Source: Paenibacillus rhizosphaerae (GTDB lineage: Bacteria; Bacillota; Bacilli; Paenibacillales; Paenibacillaceae). Taken from it: a stretch of DNA of 64,000 bases. The stretch covers positions 1,612,001 through 1,676,000 of the forward strand of contig NZ_JACHXJ010000002.1 in the NCBI RefSeq assembly GCF_014192015.1, read 5' to 3'. A program made the translations under genes and the position numbers. Below, piece by piece: positions 52,071 to 61,182 of the stretch (the first letter of the stretch is position 1; the number at the start of each line of letters is the position of its first letter). The notes below the pieces were generated by a model. That model was not told the origin of the DNA, searched no databases, and saw only the letters and a program-made list of their open reading frames with translations.

Positions 52071-52967
52071 ATGGAGCAATCGTTCTTGAAGCCGAGCTTT
52101 GGAAGCAGGGTGTTCGACTTATGCAATGTGGTGGTTATGCTTGTCTTATCATTCGCCATGCTGTACCCCTTTATCAACCTGCTGGCCTTATCCTTGAACG
52201 ACGGCGCTGATGCGGCAAGAGGGGGAATCTATTTTGTACCGCGCCAGTTTTCTGTGGATTCCTATATGCTCCTGTTTCAGAATAAACATCTGCTCTCCGG
52301 ACTTGGGATTTCCATACTACGGGTTGTTGTAGGAACGTCAACCTGCGTATTTATGACCGGACTCTTGGCTTATATCGTCACAATCCGAGGATTTTCAGGA
52401 CGGAAAATGATTCGACTGTTATTTTTATTCACGATGTACTTTGGCGGTGGGCTTATTCCCACATATATGCTAATGATGAAGCTCGGATTGATCAACACAT
52501 TTCATGTTTACTGGATACCCAGCCTGTTAAACGCGTATTACATGCTGATTATGGCATCCTATATGCAAAATCTCCCTGAGTCCCTTTCGGAATCCGCGCG
52601 GATCGACGGAGCGGGAGAACTCCTGATTTACTTCAGGATTATCTTTCCGGTTTCGCTGCCTGTATTCGCCTCGATTGCGGTTTTTAGCTCGGTGGGGCAC
52701 TGGAATGCTTGGTTTGACGTGATTTTGTACAATTCGAATGGACATTGGGATACGCTGCAGGTATATCTTCGAAGGCTGCTGCTTGAGGTTGAGGCCTTGC
52801 AGCAGGTGGCGGACCAACAGCTCGCTTACAGTAAATACCGTAATATCTCGCCATTGACGCTGCGTGCGGCGACCTCGATGGTGGTCACGCTGCCGATTAT
52901 ATTCGTGTATCCCTTTTTTCAAAAGTATTTTGTTGGGGGGATCACGCTTGGTGCGGTAAAAGGGTAA
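52071..52967 (+). CDS. ABC permease (YtcP/LplC type)
   Basis: 298 residues, six membrane helices and the EAA loop ESARIDGAGELLIYFRIIFP. The LLALSLNDGADAARGGIYFVP segment and the end FFQKYFVGGITLGAVKG are hallmarks of the YtcP/LplC group. AAGGAGGGAGG precedes the ATG, 19 bases after the previous stop, so it belongs to the same operon. Confidence 0.93.
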   Translation: MEQSFLKPSFGSRVFDLCNVVVMLVLSFAMLYPFINLLALSLNDGADAARGGIYFVPRQFSVDSYMLLFQNKHLLSGLGISILRVVVGTSTCVFMTGLLAYIVTIRGFSGRKMIRLLFLFTMYFGGGLIPTYMLMMKLGLINTFHVYWIPSLLNAYYMLIMASYMQNLPESLSESARIDGAGELLIYFRIIFPVSLPVFASIAVFSSVGHWNAWFDVILYNSNGHWDTLQVYLRRLLLEVEALQQVADQQLAYSKYRNISPLTLRAATSMVVTLPIIFVYPFFQKYFVGGITLGAVKG

Positions 52968-53022
52968 AACGGACAATTCATGTTTAATCTACCGTAATAA
53001 CTTAGATAAAGGAGAATGAAGA

Positions 53023-55218
53023 ATGAAGTTAAAGCAGGCATATCCGTCTGGTGCCTTGGAGCCGCCGTGCGCCCAGGCCAATCATTTTCTGGACGAGAAA
53101 ACGAACCGACTGTTATATAAATATAATGGGTTCACGATTATTTCTATTGATCTGCCTCCCGGAGGCAAAGAATACTACCGACGCATTTCGGATGGAAACA
53201 TTCAGAGCAGTCCATTTATTCAACAGTTGTACTTGGCTTTTGATGAGCCTCAGAGCATTCGGGTGAGGTTTGAGCTAAGCGGGGATGCATTGAATATGCG
53301 GCCGCGGCGGGCGGAAGACGGAGAAGCTATTTTAGGGCAATGCGGCCGTCCCACCCTATACGGTGCTAACGGATTATATGATGTACTGCAGGATTTACTG
53401 ATTGAGTGGCATGGTGCCGAGTGGGAGTGGGTATATGACCGGATTCAGATGACGAAGGAGGGCAATTCTTTTGCAGAAATCGACGTTGAGGTCGGTACGA
53501 CTCCATGGGTAATCAATCTGCGAATGCAGTATTATCGAAAGCATTTAAATTACGCTTACCATAAGCCATGGGATTGGCGGCCGGATTTAAAGCCGGTAGC
53601 AGGATGGTGTTCCTGGGAAGCGTACCGCAGTGAAATTCGTGAGGAAGATGTGATGGATGCTGCCCATTTTGTAGGAGAGCATTTCAAAGCCTATGGTCTT
53701 GAATATGTTCAAATCGACGATGGCTTTCAGCTGCCAATGGTTCCGCCGGAGGCCACTGGTATCGTTGCCGATGCGTGGCTGACAACCAATGATAAGTTTC
53801 CCTCCGGTCACGCGGGCTTGGTATCTGGCATCAAAGCTCACGGGTTGCAACCGGGGATATGGACGAATGCAGTCGTCACCAATTCGGAATTTGCTTCTTC
53901 TGGAACGGCTTGCATCAAAGATGAGGAAGGGAATCCGATTAAGGGGAAGTGGATTCAATATGTCCTGGACTGCTCGCCTGAAACGCTGGCTGAGCATGTG
54001 GCTCCTTATTATAGAGGCCTGAGAGATGCAGGATATACTTATTTTAAAACCGATGCCATCCGTCACTTGATCTATGACGGACTGCACGAAGCGGTCAAGT
54101 TGGGGCTCATCAGGGGTGACGAGGCAGAGGCGAAGTTTAGGGCTTTCATTGAATGCGCGAGGGGGCAGATTGGCACGGATGCGTATCTCCTGTCGTGTTG
54201 GGGCGTACTTAGCGAGACCGTGGGGCTTGCTGACGCCTGTCGTGTAGCGACAGACTCGAATCCAAGTTGGCCTGCCATCCGCATGCAACTTGTGGAGACG
54301 GCACGCTGGTACCATACGCACCGAATTCTTTATCTGAATGATCCGGATCATGTTTGCGTCCGGGCGCCGCAGGAATGGGCCAAGTCGGCCATATCCCTGG
54401 TATCGCTTACGGGAGGACTTTTAATGATCAGCGACAAGCCAGAACATTACGACGATGAAAGAATCAACATGATCCAGCGCAATCTTCCACCGCTCACTAC
54501 AGTGACTGCTGAAACTGGATTGCTTGATATGAGTATGCCTGCTTTTGCTTGGACCCATATTAAGGGGTATGCGGTTGATTTGCATAAAGCAGATCAGAAG
54601 GATGAGAAAAGGAACGAAGATTATACAGAAAGCGCGAAGGCGGCGCTTCATCCCTTTACGACTCTGTGGGCTATCCATATACAGACCGTAGACAGAAGCT
54701 GGTGCGTAGCAGGTCGCTTTGCTACGGAAGCATTGCAGGCTTCAGCCTTGGAGACAGTGAAGTTGGGACTTGCTCCGGACCGAGAGTATGCGGTATTTGA
54801 TTTTTGGAAACAAGAGTACTTGGGAAGGCATACGGCTTCTATTCCATGCCGGGAACTTGATGTCGGCAGTTGCCAGATCCTAGCTGTTCACCCGATTAAC
54901 GGTCGTCCGATGCTGATAGCTTCTTCTCGCCATGTTAGTATGGATGTAATCAGTGTACAGGAGGAGCAATGGAATCACGGTGAGCTGATATTAAAATTGA
55001 AGGGTGTAGTCGGGACGTCGGAGGATTACTGGATTTTCGTCCCTGATCATTTTGCTTTATCTGGGGAAAGAACCGATGGAGCTTCCACCCGGATTACGTC
55101 AGAGCACGAAACGGTTAGGCTTACAATTCATTTTGACCAGGAAGAAGCAGAAGTGATACTGACATTTATGGATCAGACGCAAGAAGATAAAAGAGGAAAC
55201 AATAGTGCCGTAGATTAG
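53023..55218 (+). CDS. GH36-type alpha-galactosidase family protein
   Basis: 731 residues, no signal peptide. Clan-D motifs are visible: VAGWCSWEAY, YVQIDDGFQ, YFKTDAIRH (nucleophile Asp about residue 344) and CRVATDSNPSW (acid/base Asp about 411), with a C-terminal beta domain. It would cleave imported alpha-galactosides, or alpha-N-acetylgalactosaminides, in the cytoplasm. AAAGGAG precedes the ATG and the gene ends the importer operon. The short N-terminal domain differs from classical 720-residue AgaA enzymes, so specificity is open. Confidence 0.85.
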   Translation: MKLKQAYPSGALEPPCAQANHFLDEKTNRLLYKYNGFTIISIDLPPGGKEYYRRISDGNIQSSPFIQQLYLAFDEPQSIRVRFELSGDALNMRPRRAEDGEAILGQCGRPTLYGANGLYDVLQDLLIEWHGAEWEWVYDRIQMTKEGNSFAEIDVEVGTTPWVINLRMQYYRKHLNYAYHKPWDWRPDLKPVAGWCSWEAYRSEIREEDVMDAAHFVGEHFKAYGLEYVQIDDGFQLPMVPPEATGIVADAWLTTNDKFPSGHAGLVSGIKAHGLQPGIWTNAVVTNSEFASSGTACIKDEEGNPIKGKWIQYVLDCSPETLAEHVAPYYRGLRDAGYTYFKTDAIRHLIYDGLHEAVKLGLIRGDEAEAKFRAFIECARGQIGTDAYLLSCWGVLSETVGLADACRVATDSNPSWPAIRMQLVETARWYHTHRILYLNDPDHVCVRAPQEWAKSAISLVSLTGGLLMISDKPEHYDDERINMIQRNLPPLTTVTAETGLLDMSMPAFAWTHIKGYAVDLHKADQKDEKRNEDYTESAKAALHPFTTLWAIHIQTVDRSWCVAGRFATEALQASALETVKLGLAPDREYAVFDFWKQEYLGRHTASIPCRELDVGSCQILAVHPINGRPMLIASSRHVSMDVISVQEEQWNHGELILKLKGVVGTSEDYWIFVPDHFALSGERTDGASTRITSEHETVRLTIHFDQEEAEVILTFMDQTQEDKRGNNSAVD

Positions 55219-55299
55219 TTCACCTTTCCAAGGGCTAACATAAATTCACCTTTTTTCAGCAACCGTATTCTCTAGTCGTATTTAATTTAGGAATGATAA

Positions 55300-55830
55300 G
55301 TACGAAGGTATCTCATGCAGGATTTGCAGGTGCTGCGGGAGCGGGTAATGGAAAAGGTAGTTTCGGCGGATACGTGATGGGCACCTTTCTTGACGGTATG
55401 GCTAATTCCATATAGTGCGAGTCAGGTTGTTAAAGTTGACGCTACTACTGGTGTAATGACAGGGTATAGCGATTGGCCAGAGGATCGAGAGGGAGCGAGC
55501 TATTTTTTGGAGGTGCTTTTGACGGTACCAACATATGGCTCACCCCTTATTCCGGCAGTCGTTTAATCAAGGTCGATACAACGACTGGAGCAATGACCAG
55601 TTATAATAGTTGGCCAAGCGGAACAAATCTCGGCAGTTATCCATTCTATGGTTCTATTTTCGATGGCACGAGTATATGGTTGATTCCGTACGGTGCTGAT
55701 CGTCTAATCAAGGTTGATCCGGCAACTGGGGGATATGACTGGTTATACCAACTGGCCTAGAGGATTCACCAAAAGTGCAGATGCATTTTGGAGAGGCGTC
55801 TTCTTCAAATAAAGCGAGGCCGTCCCCATC
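55300..55830 (+). pseudogene. Decayed beta-propeller-type repeat protein
   Basis: At least three tandem units of about 44 codons are visible: WLIPYSASQVVKVDATTGVM TGYSDW, then GGAFDGTNIWLTPYSGSRLI KVDTTTGAMTSYNSW and GSIFDGTSIWLIPYGADRLI KVDPATGGY. They lie in different frames; breaks occur near 55400, 55495 and 55735. Such FDGxxIWxxPYxxxxLxKVDxxTG repeats form secreted beta-propellers. There is no start, signal peptide or end. 55219-55300 has nothing recognisable. Confidence 0.65.
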
Positions 55831-55841
55831 GGGACGGCCTC
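55816..55841. terminator. Hairpin, probably terminating the DUF4855 gene
   Basis: GAGGCCGTCCC (55816-55826) and GGGACGGCCTC (55831-55841) form an 11-bp perfect stem 46 bases beyond the minus-strand stop, with a partly T-rich tail on the minus strand. Confidence 0.75.
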
Positions 55842-55887
55842 TGTACAACTCTTATTTATTAAAATATCGCATGATGGTTCGGGCTAT

Positions 55888-57594
55888 TTACGGCTTGTAC
55901 TTCCCTTTTATGAACCTATACATGTCGTCATAGCTGGCGCGAACTGCCGGTACGTCGGATCGTGCTGCTTGGAGCAAAGTGTCATTACCTTGATAGTAGG
56001 CTTTAAAAGCATCCTTTGCATAACCGAATTCGGCAGCACCATTAAGATAGTTATAATATTTCTGCCGCAAGGCGGCATCTGTCAGGATGCGTTCATCGAA
56101 TTCCATCTCCATCCCCATCCCGAGCGATTTGGCCCAGTCGGCCGTATCCCGGATGCGATCCGCCGGACTATCCGCTTGGAAGAAATAGTTCGGCTGATAG
56201 GTTACGGCATCAAACCCTAATTTTTCCCAGGTGAAGAATTGATAGCCGCGTAGATGTGGAATCCAGTAGAATAATAAGTCATTGTCATGGACGACGTCGG
56301 CCGTATGTTGAATTAACTCTGCATCCATCGTTCCGTCCGGTGCTACTTCTTCGTTCAGCCAATATAATCCGGCGAGTTTAAGATTATTATAACCCTTCGC
56401 GTTCCAGCGCTGGATCAACTGCTCGATATACCAGTCGACCGCTTTCTTCTTGCTTGCGAGCGAAGCATCGGCACCTACTTGAACGGCGTTGAAGTTCTCC
56501 GAGATGCCGTCGCTATCCACATCTCCAAAATCGGTCTGCGGCTCAGCCGGGTAGGGAATCATTAGCACCACCGGGTATTTGCTTCCGTTTTTGCCGTCGG
56601 GCTTGCCGAGCTTCGTCACCACTTCTCCTACGGCAGTGTTCAAGGCATCCAGATCTCCGTCGCTGGCGAAAGTCTTGTCCAGATACCATTTCCAGTCGTC
56701 CCAATTGGACCCGTTCACGGACATGCTGAATGCACGTCCTGCAGGCGAACTGAGACCCAAATAGAGAATGCCGTCGAATAACCAGTCACTCGGCGTTCCG
56801 TTCGGATTTACGTGCGCGAGATAAGGGATCAGTTTTTCCGTTGTCCAGTCCCCTAGTCCATTCTGGTAAGATCCGTTATACAAAAGCGCCAAATTGGAGA
56901 TACCGCCAGTCTGGGCGCCAGGCTGCATATATTGTTCCTTCTTTGCATTGAGAACCGTTGCCCCTTTGGTATTTCCGTCTTGACCCATGACTTGAATTTC
57001 GTCAAGAAGCACCCAATCCTTGGTCGTGAACCGGACTTTGACATAACGGGAGAAGGCCGCTGACGACTTGTCCCCTCCCCCCGGAACGCCGTCTTTCGCC
57101 GCGTCCCATTCGAAGGTGTATTGAGGAGGCTTGACGCCGATCCAGAATGCCACAGGCGGTCCGGCATGCTTCAGGGCCGTCCAATTCTTCCCGTCTTTCG
57201 AGGTGTAGAAAGACAGTGCGTTCGGATACTGGATGCTTGCGGACGGGATCTGCAGGAAGTTTGCGTGAATGGATGTGATCGATTGTTCTTTGCCAAGATC
57301 GATGGTGATGACCCGACTGGAACCCTTGTAGAATCCGGTCCACGCCTCGTCGGCAGGGTCGTCGCTTGCTAGTACGCCGTCGGTCATTCCGCCACCCGTA
57401 TCGGGGTGCGGATCATTCGCCGCCTCCGAGACAGTATAAGGCTTGCCTAGCGCTAAATTCGTTTCGCCGCCTCCATTATTACCGGTCGCTAACTGCGGAT
57501 GCGATGAACCAGCTTGCGCGGCAACGGGCGGCAGGATGCCCGTCATCAGCAATGCAGATAAAAGATAGCTTCCGATTCGCCGAAATCTCATCAT
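55888..57594 (-). CDS. Secreted DUF4855 domain protein with discoidin-like N-terminal domain
   Basis: 568 residues. Signal peptide (SYLLSALLMTGILPPVAAQA). Residues 45-200 form a discoidin-like carbohydrate-binding domain (NLALGKPYTVSEAANDPHPD, VITIDLGKEQSITSIHANFL, RYVKVRFTTKDWVLLDEIQV). The rest is a DUF4855 domain (WLFDGILYLGLSSPAGRAFS, YPVVLMIPYP, LKLAGLYWLNEEVAPDGTMD, DAVTYQPNYFF, GMGMEMEFDERI), a barrel-like fold with conserved acidic residues, typical of Paenibacillus. Probably acts on polysaccharide outside the cell. GGAGGAATC precedes the ATG. Confidence 0.85.
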   Translation of the reverse strand: MMRFRRIGSYLLSALLMTGILPPVAAQAGSSHPQLATGNNGGGETNLALGKPYTVSEAANDPHPDTGGGMTDGVLASDDPADEAWTGFYKGSSRVITIDLGKEQSITSIHANFLQIPSASIQYPNALSFYTSKDGKNWTALKHAGPPVAFWIGVKPPQYTFEWDAAKDGVPGGGDKSSAAFSRYVKVRFTTKDWVLLDEIQVMGQDGNTKGATVLNAKKEQYMQPGAQTGGISNLALLYNGSYQNGLGDWTTEKLIPYLAHVNPNGTPSDWLFDGILYLGLSSPAGRAFSMSVNGSNWDDWKWYLDKTFASDGDLDALNTAVGEVVTKLGKPDGKNGSKYPVVLMIPYPAEPQTDFGDVDSDGISENFNAVQVGADASLASKKKAVDWYIEQLIQRWNAKGYNNLKLAGLYWLNEEVAPDGTMDAELIQHTADVVHDNDLLFYWIPHLRGYQFFTWEKLGFDAVTYQPNYFFQADSPADRIRDTADWAKSLGMGMEMEFDERILTDAALRQKYYNYLNGAAEFGYAKDAFKAYYQGNDTLLQAARSDVPAVRASYDDMYRFIKGKYKP

Positions 57595-57690
57595 GATTCC
57601 TCCTCAGATTGGATATCGCCTTACATATTTATTTTTACGGAGAATTATTTCTATGAAGATAAGTTCATCTCCTTTTGTTTTTTCGTATTT

Positions 57691-57978
57691 ATGCAATTTC
57701 TTTTTCAGAAAATATTCAGAGCTCCGTGCTTTAATGGTTGTTACTCGCTGAAACGGGGAAAGAGGGGTTACTTCGTCGGACGTTTTGGCGACAGAGATTA
57801 CGTAGAAGATTTGTGTGGTGATGAATTGATGTTATTGGAATTACGGCAGGAGGCGCTGAACCAGGCACAGGAGCATGGAGGAAAACTGGTTCGTTGGAGG
57901 CAAGGCGATTATTGGACATATGGTGAAGCAGTGTCGAAACTGATAGAGCGTTCACGGAAAGTTTCCGATTTGGATTAG
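57691..57978 (+). CDS. Hypothetical protein, 95 residues
   Basis: The frame reads YSLKRGKRGYFVGRFGDRDYV, then DELMLLELRQEALNQAQEHG, KLVRWRQGDYWTYGEAVSKL. Codon use looks coding, but there is no ribosome site at the ATG, so the true gene may be truncated at its 5' end. No family recognised. Confidence 0.4.
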   Translation: MQFLFQKIFRAPCFNGCYSLKRGKRGYFVGRFGDRDYVEDLCGDELMLLELRQEALNQAQEHGGKLVRWRQGDYWTYGEAVSKLIERSRKVSDLD

Positions 57979-58004
57979 TACTGCACGACCAACACGATTT
58001 TCGC

Positions 58005-58203
58005 GCTCGTTAGATTCGAACGGTAATCTTGTCAAAACCAAAAAGCCAAATGGCGAAATCATCACTTATTCAAATGACGGGTTAAACCAATTAATCAACA
58101 GCAACATATCAGATGGGGATATTCAGTTCATACAAATATGATGAAAATGGGAATATCGTTAGTGTTAACGGAAATAACGAACTTAAAAGTATAATCTATA
58201 CTG
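58005..58203 (+). pseudogene. RHS/YD-repeat protein remnant
   Basis: SNGNLVKTKKPNGEIITYSN DGLNQLINSN in one frame and QYKYDENGNIVSVNGNNELK SIIYTDDGGR in another, with a frameshift near 58125. YD-repeats of this kind belong to wall-associated or toxin RHS proteins. No complete domain. Confidence 0.65.
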
Positions 58204-58264
58204 ATGATGGTGGCCGTACATTGCCTCTTCAATCTCTTCCCGGAACCTCCAAACGGTTACCGAA

Positions 58265-58582
58265 TTGATGGACGGCGTGGATCAGATGCTTGGCATGACC
58301 GATCCCTACTTCCAGGAAAGATTCCGTCACATGCGCGGGAATGGCCTGCTCGATCTGGAGGTTCGTCAAGGAAAGGCGCCCGGCGGGTTTTTAGAATTCC
58401 TGCCAGCGACCCAAAACGCATTTATATTTTGTAATTTCAGTCCATCGTTCTTCGCGCTCATTGCCCTGATTCACGAAATGGGTCATGCGGTGAACGCGTA
58501 TCTGCAGTACGAATCCGGGGAAGGGATTCAAGAGCACCACCTTCGCGCGGAAGTACTGGGGCGGATCCCAATCAATCTATAG
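58265..58582 (+). pseudogene. M3-family oligoendopeptidase fragment
   Basis: The frame contains MGMTDPYFQERFRHMRGNGL, RQGKAPGGFLEFLPATQNAF and LIHEMGHAVNAYLQYESGEG, that is the zinc motif HEMGH and the RxGKxPGGF box of M3 oligopeptidases. The upstream 300+ residues and the C-terminal end are missing. The fusion to the RHS scar upstream is abrupt. Confidence 0.7.
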
Positions 58583-58649
58583 CCGATATTTATTGGTGTT
58601 CGCCACAAGGAATAATTTAGCGGCTTCCGACGGATACTTATTGACATTT

Positions 58650-58697
58650 GTCGAAGGACAAGAACATAGTCCCATTGAAAGTCGCTATTTTAGCGGC
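58650..58697 (+). repeat. Element B copy 8, cut after hairpin 1
   Basis: TGTCGAAGGACAAGAACATA to GTCGCTATTTTAGCGGC, then an abrupt change to a serine-hydrolase sequence. The junction lies exactly at the end of hairpin 1. Confidence 0.8.
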
Positions 58698-59070
58698 AAG
58701 ATGGGCTGAAAGTCCTTGTGGTGTATCGTATACTGTAATGAAAGGAGAGGAACATTCGGATTTATCTGCCAGAGATCTTGCAAAGATAGGACTTCTAGTT
58801 CTAAACAACGGCATTGTAGAAGGCCAACGGATTGTTTCTGAACAATACATTAAGGAAATGCTAAGGCCAAACGAAAACAACAGTTCATATGGATACTTAT
58901 GGTGGATACTGGAGAATGGTTATGCATGTAGGGGTTTCGGGGGACAAGAGATAAATATTCTGCCTAAACAAAACATGATAACAGTTATCCAAGCTATCTC
59001 AACTCCATCAAGCAAAACTTATGGAGATATTCATAAGGAAATTCTTGAGAAATCTGTTGTTTTGATTTAG
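58698..59070 (+). pseudogene. Serine hydrolase (beta-lactamase family) C-terminal fragment
   Basis: The frame reads LSARDLAKIGLLVLNNGIVE, RIVSEQYIKEMLRPNENNSS, YGYLWWILENGYACRGFGGQ, with the HxG-equivalent GFGGQE, as in beta-lactamase-fold esterases. The SxxK and YxN parts are missing; the 5' end is replaced by element B. It is not the same gene as 33796-34683, though from the same family. Confidence 0.7.
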
Positions 59071-59128
59071 CACAACATGTGCTAGCAATGGGGGGGGAGA
59101 AGTCAAAAATAAATCGTCGAGCCATCTG

Positions 59129-59218
59129 AATTAATGGGGAACAATAGTTCAAAACAACACAGCAGCAGCCGGCAACTAATCGGCTGCTGTTTTTGTTGAA
59201 CTAACTGGCAGGAAGTTC
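59129..59218 (+). repeat. Element A, full unit (variant spacer)
   Basis: AATTAATGGGGAACAATAGT, TCAAAACAACACAGC, hairpin AGCAGCCG.../CGGCTGCT with T-run, GAACTAACTGGCAGG. The spacer type matches the copy at 31314. 59219-59415 shows no gene. Confidence 0.85.
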
Positions 59219-59415
59219 AGTGATATTTTTTCCAACACTCTATTAAAGGCTTTGTTACATTATTCTAAAAGTGGGGGAAAAGATCATGGGAATAACACTT
59301 AAGGCTACGGTCTTACGATAATATCTGTGAATATATCCACAAATATCTCAAGCAGTTTTCTCTTGAACTAATTTAGGTTACTTGACAAGAGTCTAATTTT
59401 ATTGTTAATCTACGA

Positions 59416-59435
59416 ATAGTTAATCAATTAACTAT
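59416..59435. promoter_or_regulatory. MarR operator
   Basis: ATAGTTAATCAATTAACTAT is a 20-bp palindrome broken only at the two central bases. It lies upstream of marR, and its core TTAATCAATTAA recurs with one change before the SDR gene. Confidence 0.75.
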
Positions 59436-59493
59436 GTATACCCTGTCATTAAAATTTCAAAATCGCATCTTTTGCGTCCGAGGAGGTTTTGTT

Positions 59494-59934
59494 ATCGAGA
59501 AATGGAATCCTTTTGAACAACCCGTCATGTCGGTCGATGTTTTTCTGACGTTGTATAAAACTAATCACCATCTGGTCCAACAGTTAGAGGAGCAGCTGGC
59601 AACCTTCGACCTGACACTCGGCCGTTGGTGCCTGCTAGTAGCTCTACGCACCAGCGACAGAGCAATGCTTCCCTCCGAGATCAGCGACAACCTTGCGGTT
59701 ACGAGAGCGAATATCAGCAACTTGTTGAATGCTTTAGAGAAGACGGGTCGGATCCAGCGGGAATTCGATCCCACAAACAGGAGAAGAATTCTGGTTCGTT
59801 TAACAGCCGAAGGCCATCAGCTCATAACGGATGTTTGGCCGATCTATGAGCAGACGATCATTCATCATGTCGGAGAAAAGCTTACCGCTCAGGAGCAGGA
59901 ACAGCTAAAGGAATTGCTGAAAAAATTGTTTTAG
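59494..59934 (+). CDS. MarR family transcriptional regulator, start uncertain (AUC?)
   Basis: About 146 residues: a helix-turn-helix domain with LLVALRTSDRAMLPSEISDN LAVTRANISNLLNALEKTGR and the wing DPTNRRRILVRLTAEGHQLI. The frame is open from ATG 59434, but that codon overlaps the operator and has no ribosome site. A perfect GAGGAGG (59480-59486) is 7 bases from an in-frame ATC at 59494, the position of a normal start; the next ATG (59527) lacks such a site. It probably represses itself and the following dehydrogenase. Confidence 0.8.
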   Translation: MEKWNPFEQPVMSVDVFLTLYKTNHHLVQQLEEQLATFDLTLGRWCLLVALRTSDRAMLPSEISDNLAVTRANISNLLNALEKTGRIQREFDPTNRRRILVRLTAEGHQLITDVWPIYEQTIIHHVGEKLTAQEQEQLKELLKKLF

Positions 59935-59969
59935 CCATACGCCTCTTAAGCGGAGGCACCTATATTTTG

Positions 59970-59987
59970 ATTAACCAATTAATTATT
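59970..59987. promoter_or_regulatory. Second MarR half-palindrome before the SDR gene
   Basis: GATTAACCAATTAATTA contains TTAACCAATTAA, an 11/12 match to the core of the operator at 59416. It is about 80 bases before the SDR start. Confidence 0.55.
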
Positions 59988-60063
59988 ATCTATTTAATTG
60001 ATTTTTAGATCTCTCAAACGGGGATATCGTCCTGATACTATAAACCAATAGGGGATGTTATTT

Positions 60064-60810
60064 ATGTATAAAGACAAGGTTGCTATTATAACAGGAGGCG
60101 GCGCGGGTATCGGACTTGCTGCGGCTCAGTTGCTCGCCACAAAAGGAACAAAAGTCCTCATTACCGGACGCAGAACAAACGTACTTGAACAGATTGCCGC
60201 CAGTTATCCGAACATCGAAGGATTTACTGCAGATGCCGCTGATCCCGAAGCGGCTGCCCGAACGGTCACCGAAGCCATCGAGCGATGGGGTCGCCTCGAT
60301 ATCGTCGTCAACAATGTGGGCAACGGCTCAGTCCAGCCGCTCGCGACAACAAACGCACAAGAGATTAATGATATATTCAGCGTAAATGTCACTGCTCCTA
60401 CGCTACTTGCTGCTGCCGCTCTTCCGCATCTCGAGAAAACCAAAGGCACCATCATCAACATATCTAGTACCTTCGGAAGCAAGGCAAGTGCCGGGCTGTC
60501 AATTTATTCGGCGAGTAAGGCTGCCTTAGAACAGTTGACGCGATGCTGGGCGCTTGAGCTCGCCCCAAAGGGCATCCGTGTGAACGCGATTGCATCCGGA
60601 CCGGTCGAGTCCGACTTCCTCCGGGAACGTATGGGTCTCTCCGAGGAGCAAATCAATGCGGTCAAGAAACAGGAGATCCGGTCCATCCCGCTAGGGCGCA
60701 GAGGAGTACCGGATGACGTAGCGCGCTGGATCGTTCATTTGGCCGATCCCGAGTCAAACTGGATAACGGGACAAGTTTTTCCGGTTGACGGCGGACTTAC
60801 CATCGCATGA
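60064..60810 (+). CDS. Short-chain dehydrogenase/reductase
   Basis: 248 residues with a complete SDR motif set: AIITGGGAGIGLAAAQLLAT (cofactor glycines), DIVVNNVGNGSV (NNxG), INISSTFGSKASAGLSIYSA SKAALE (catalytic Ser, Tyr and Lys as YSASK) and the C-terminal IRVNAIASGPVESD. AGGGG is 9 bases before ATG 60064, which is preferred over ATG 60055. Likely regulated by the MarR protein upstream. Substrate unknown. Followed by a terminator. Confidence 0.93.
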   Translation: MYKDKVAIITGGGAGIGLAAAQLLATKGTKVLITGRRTNVLEQIAASYPNIEGFTADAADPEAAARTVTEAIERWGRLDIVVNNVGNGSVQPLATTNAQEINDIFSVNVTAPTLLAAAALPHLEKTKGTIINISSTFGSKASAGLSIYSASKAALEQLTRCWALELAPKGIRVNAIASGPVESDFLRERMGLSEEQINAVKKQEIRSIPLGRRGVPDDVARWIVHLADPESNWITGQVFPVDGGLTIA

Positions 60811-60864
60811 TGTTGTCGTGCTCTATGACTAGTACGGGTTAACGATTGTTACTTTATTACGAAA

Positions 60865-60891
60865 GAGCTGCTAATACTGCAGCTCCTTTTT
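60865..60891 (+). terminator. Terminator of the SDR gene
   Basis: GAGCTGC (60865-60871) and GCAGCTC (60879-60885) followed by CTTTTTCT. Confidence 0.8.
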
Positions 60892-60935
60892 CTGCGTGCC
60901 ACAAGACTCTATAAACAATAGTGTTAATCACGCTT

Positions 60936-60990
60936 TACTGCCCGTTAGTTGAGAAAACGGCAGCGGTCCGGTATGCCGTCTTTTTGTTGT
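60936..60990 (-). repeat. Element A hairpin and right half, inverted
   Basis: On the minus strand: AAAGACGGCATACCGGACCG hairpin region, then TCAACTAACGGGCAGTAAAG. No minus-strand gene follows on the left, so its cassette partner seems lost. 60991-61182 contains only a 40-codon minus-strand scar (IGLILHAKHLGVSWDKKCLD) ending near 61000. Confidence 0.7.
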
Positions 60991-61182
60991 GAATTTTATA
61001 TATTTTCTTCAGAAAACTCAGCTGCTGTAGATTCTAATTCATCAACGTTTTTGGGCATTCTTATGTCCAAGCATTTTTTATCCCAAGAGACACCTAGATG
61101 TTTAGCATGTAAGATCAGACCGATTTTTCAAGTTTAAAATAGTTAACTAAAAAATATTTAAATTAAAATATCAACCAGATCG

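Noticed and set aside
53587..54351. Minus-strand 254-codon frame opposite the GH36 gene
   Set aside because: Antisense to the catalytic core of a clear GH36 gene; no start signal.
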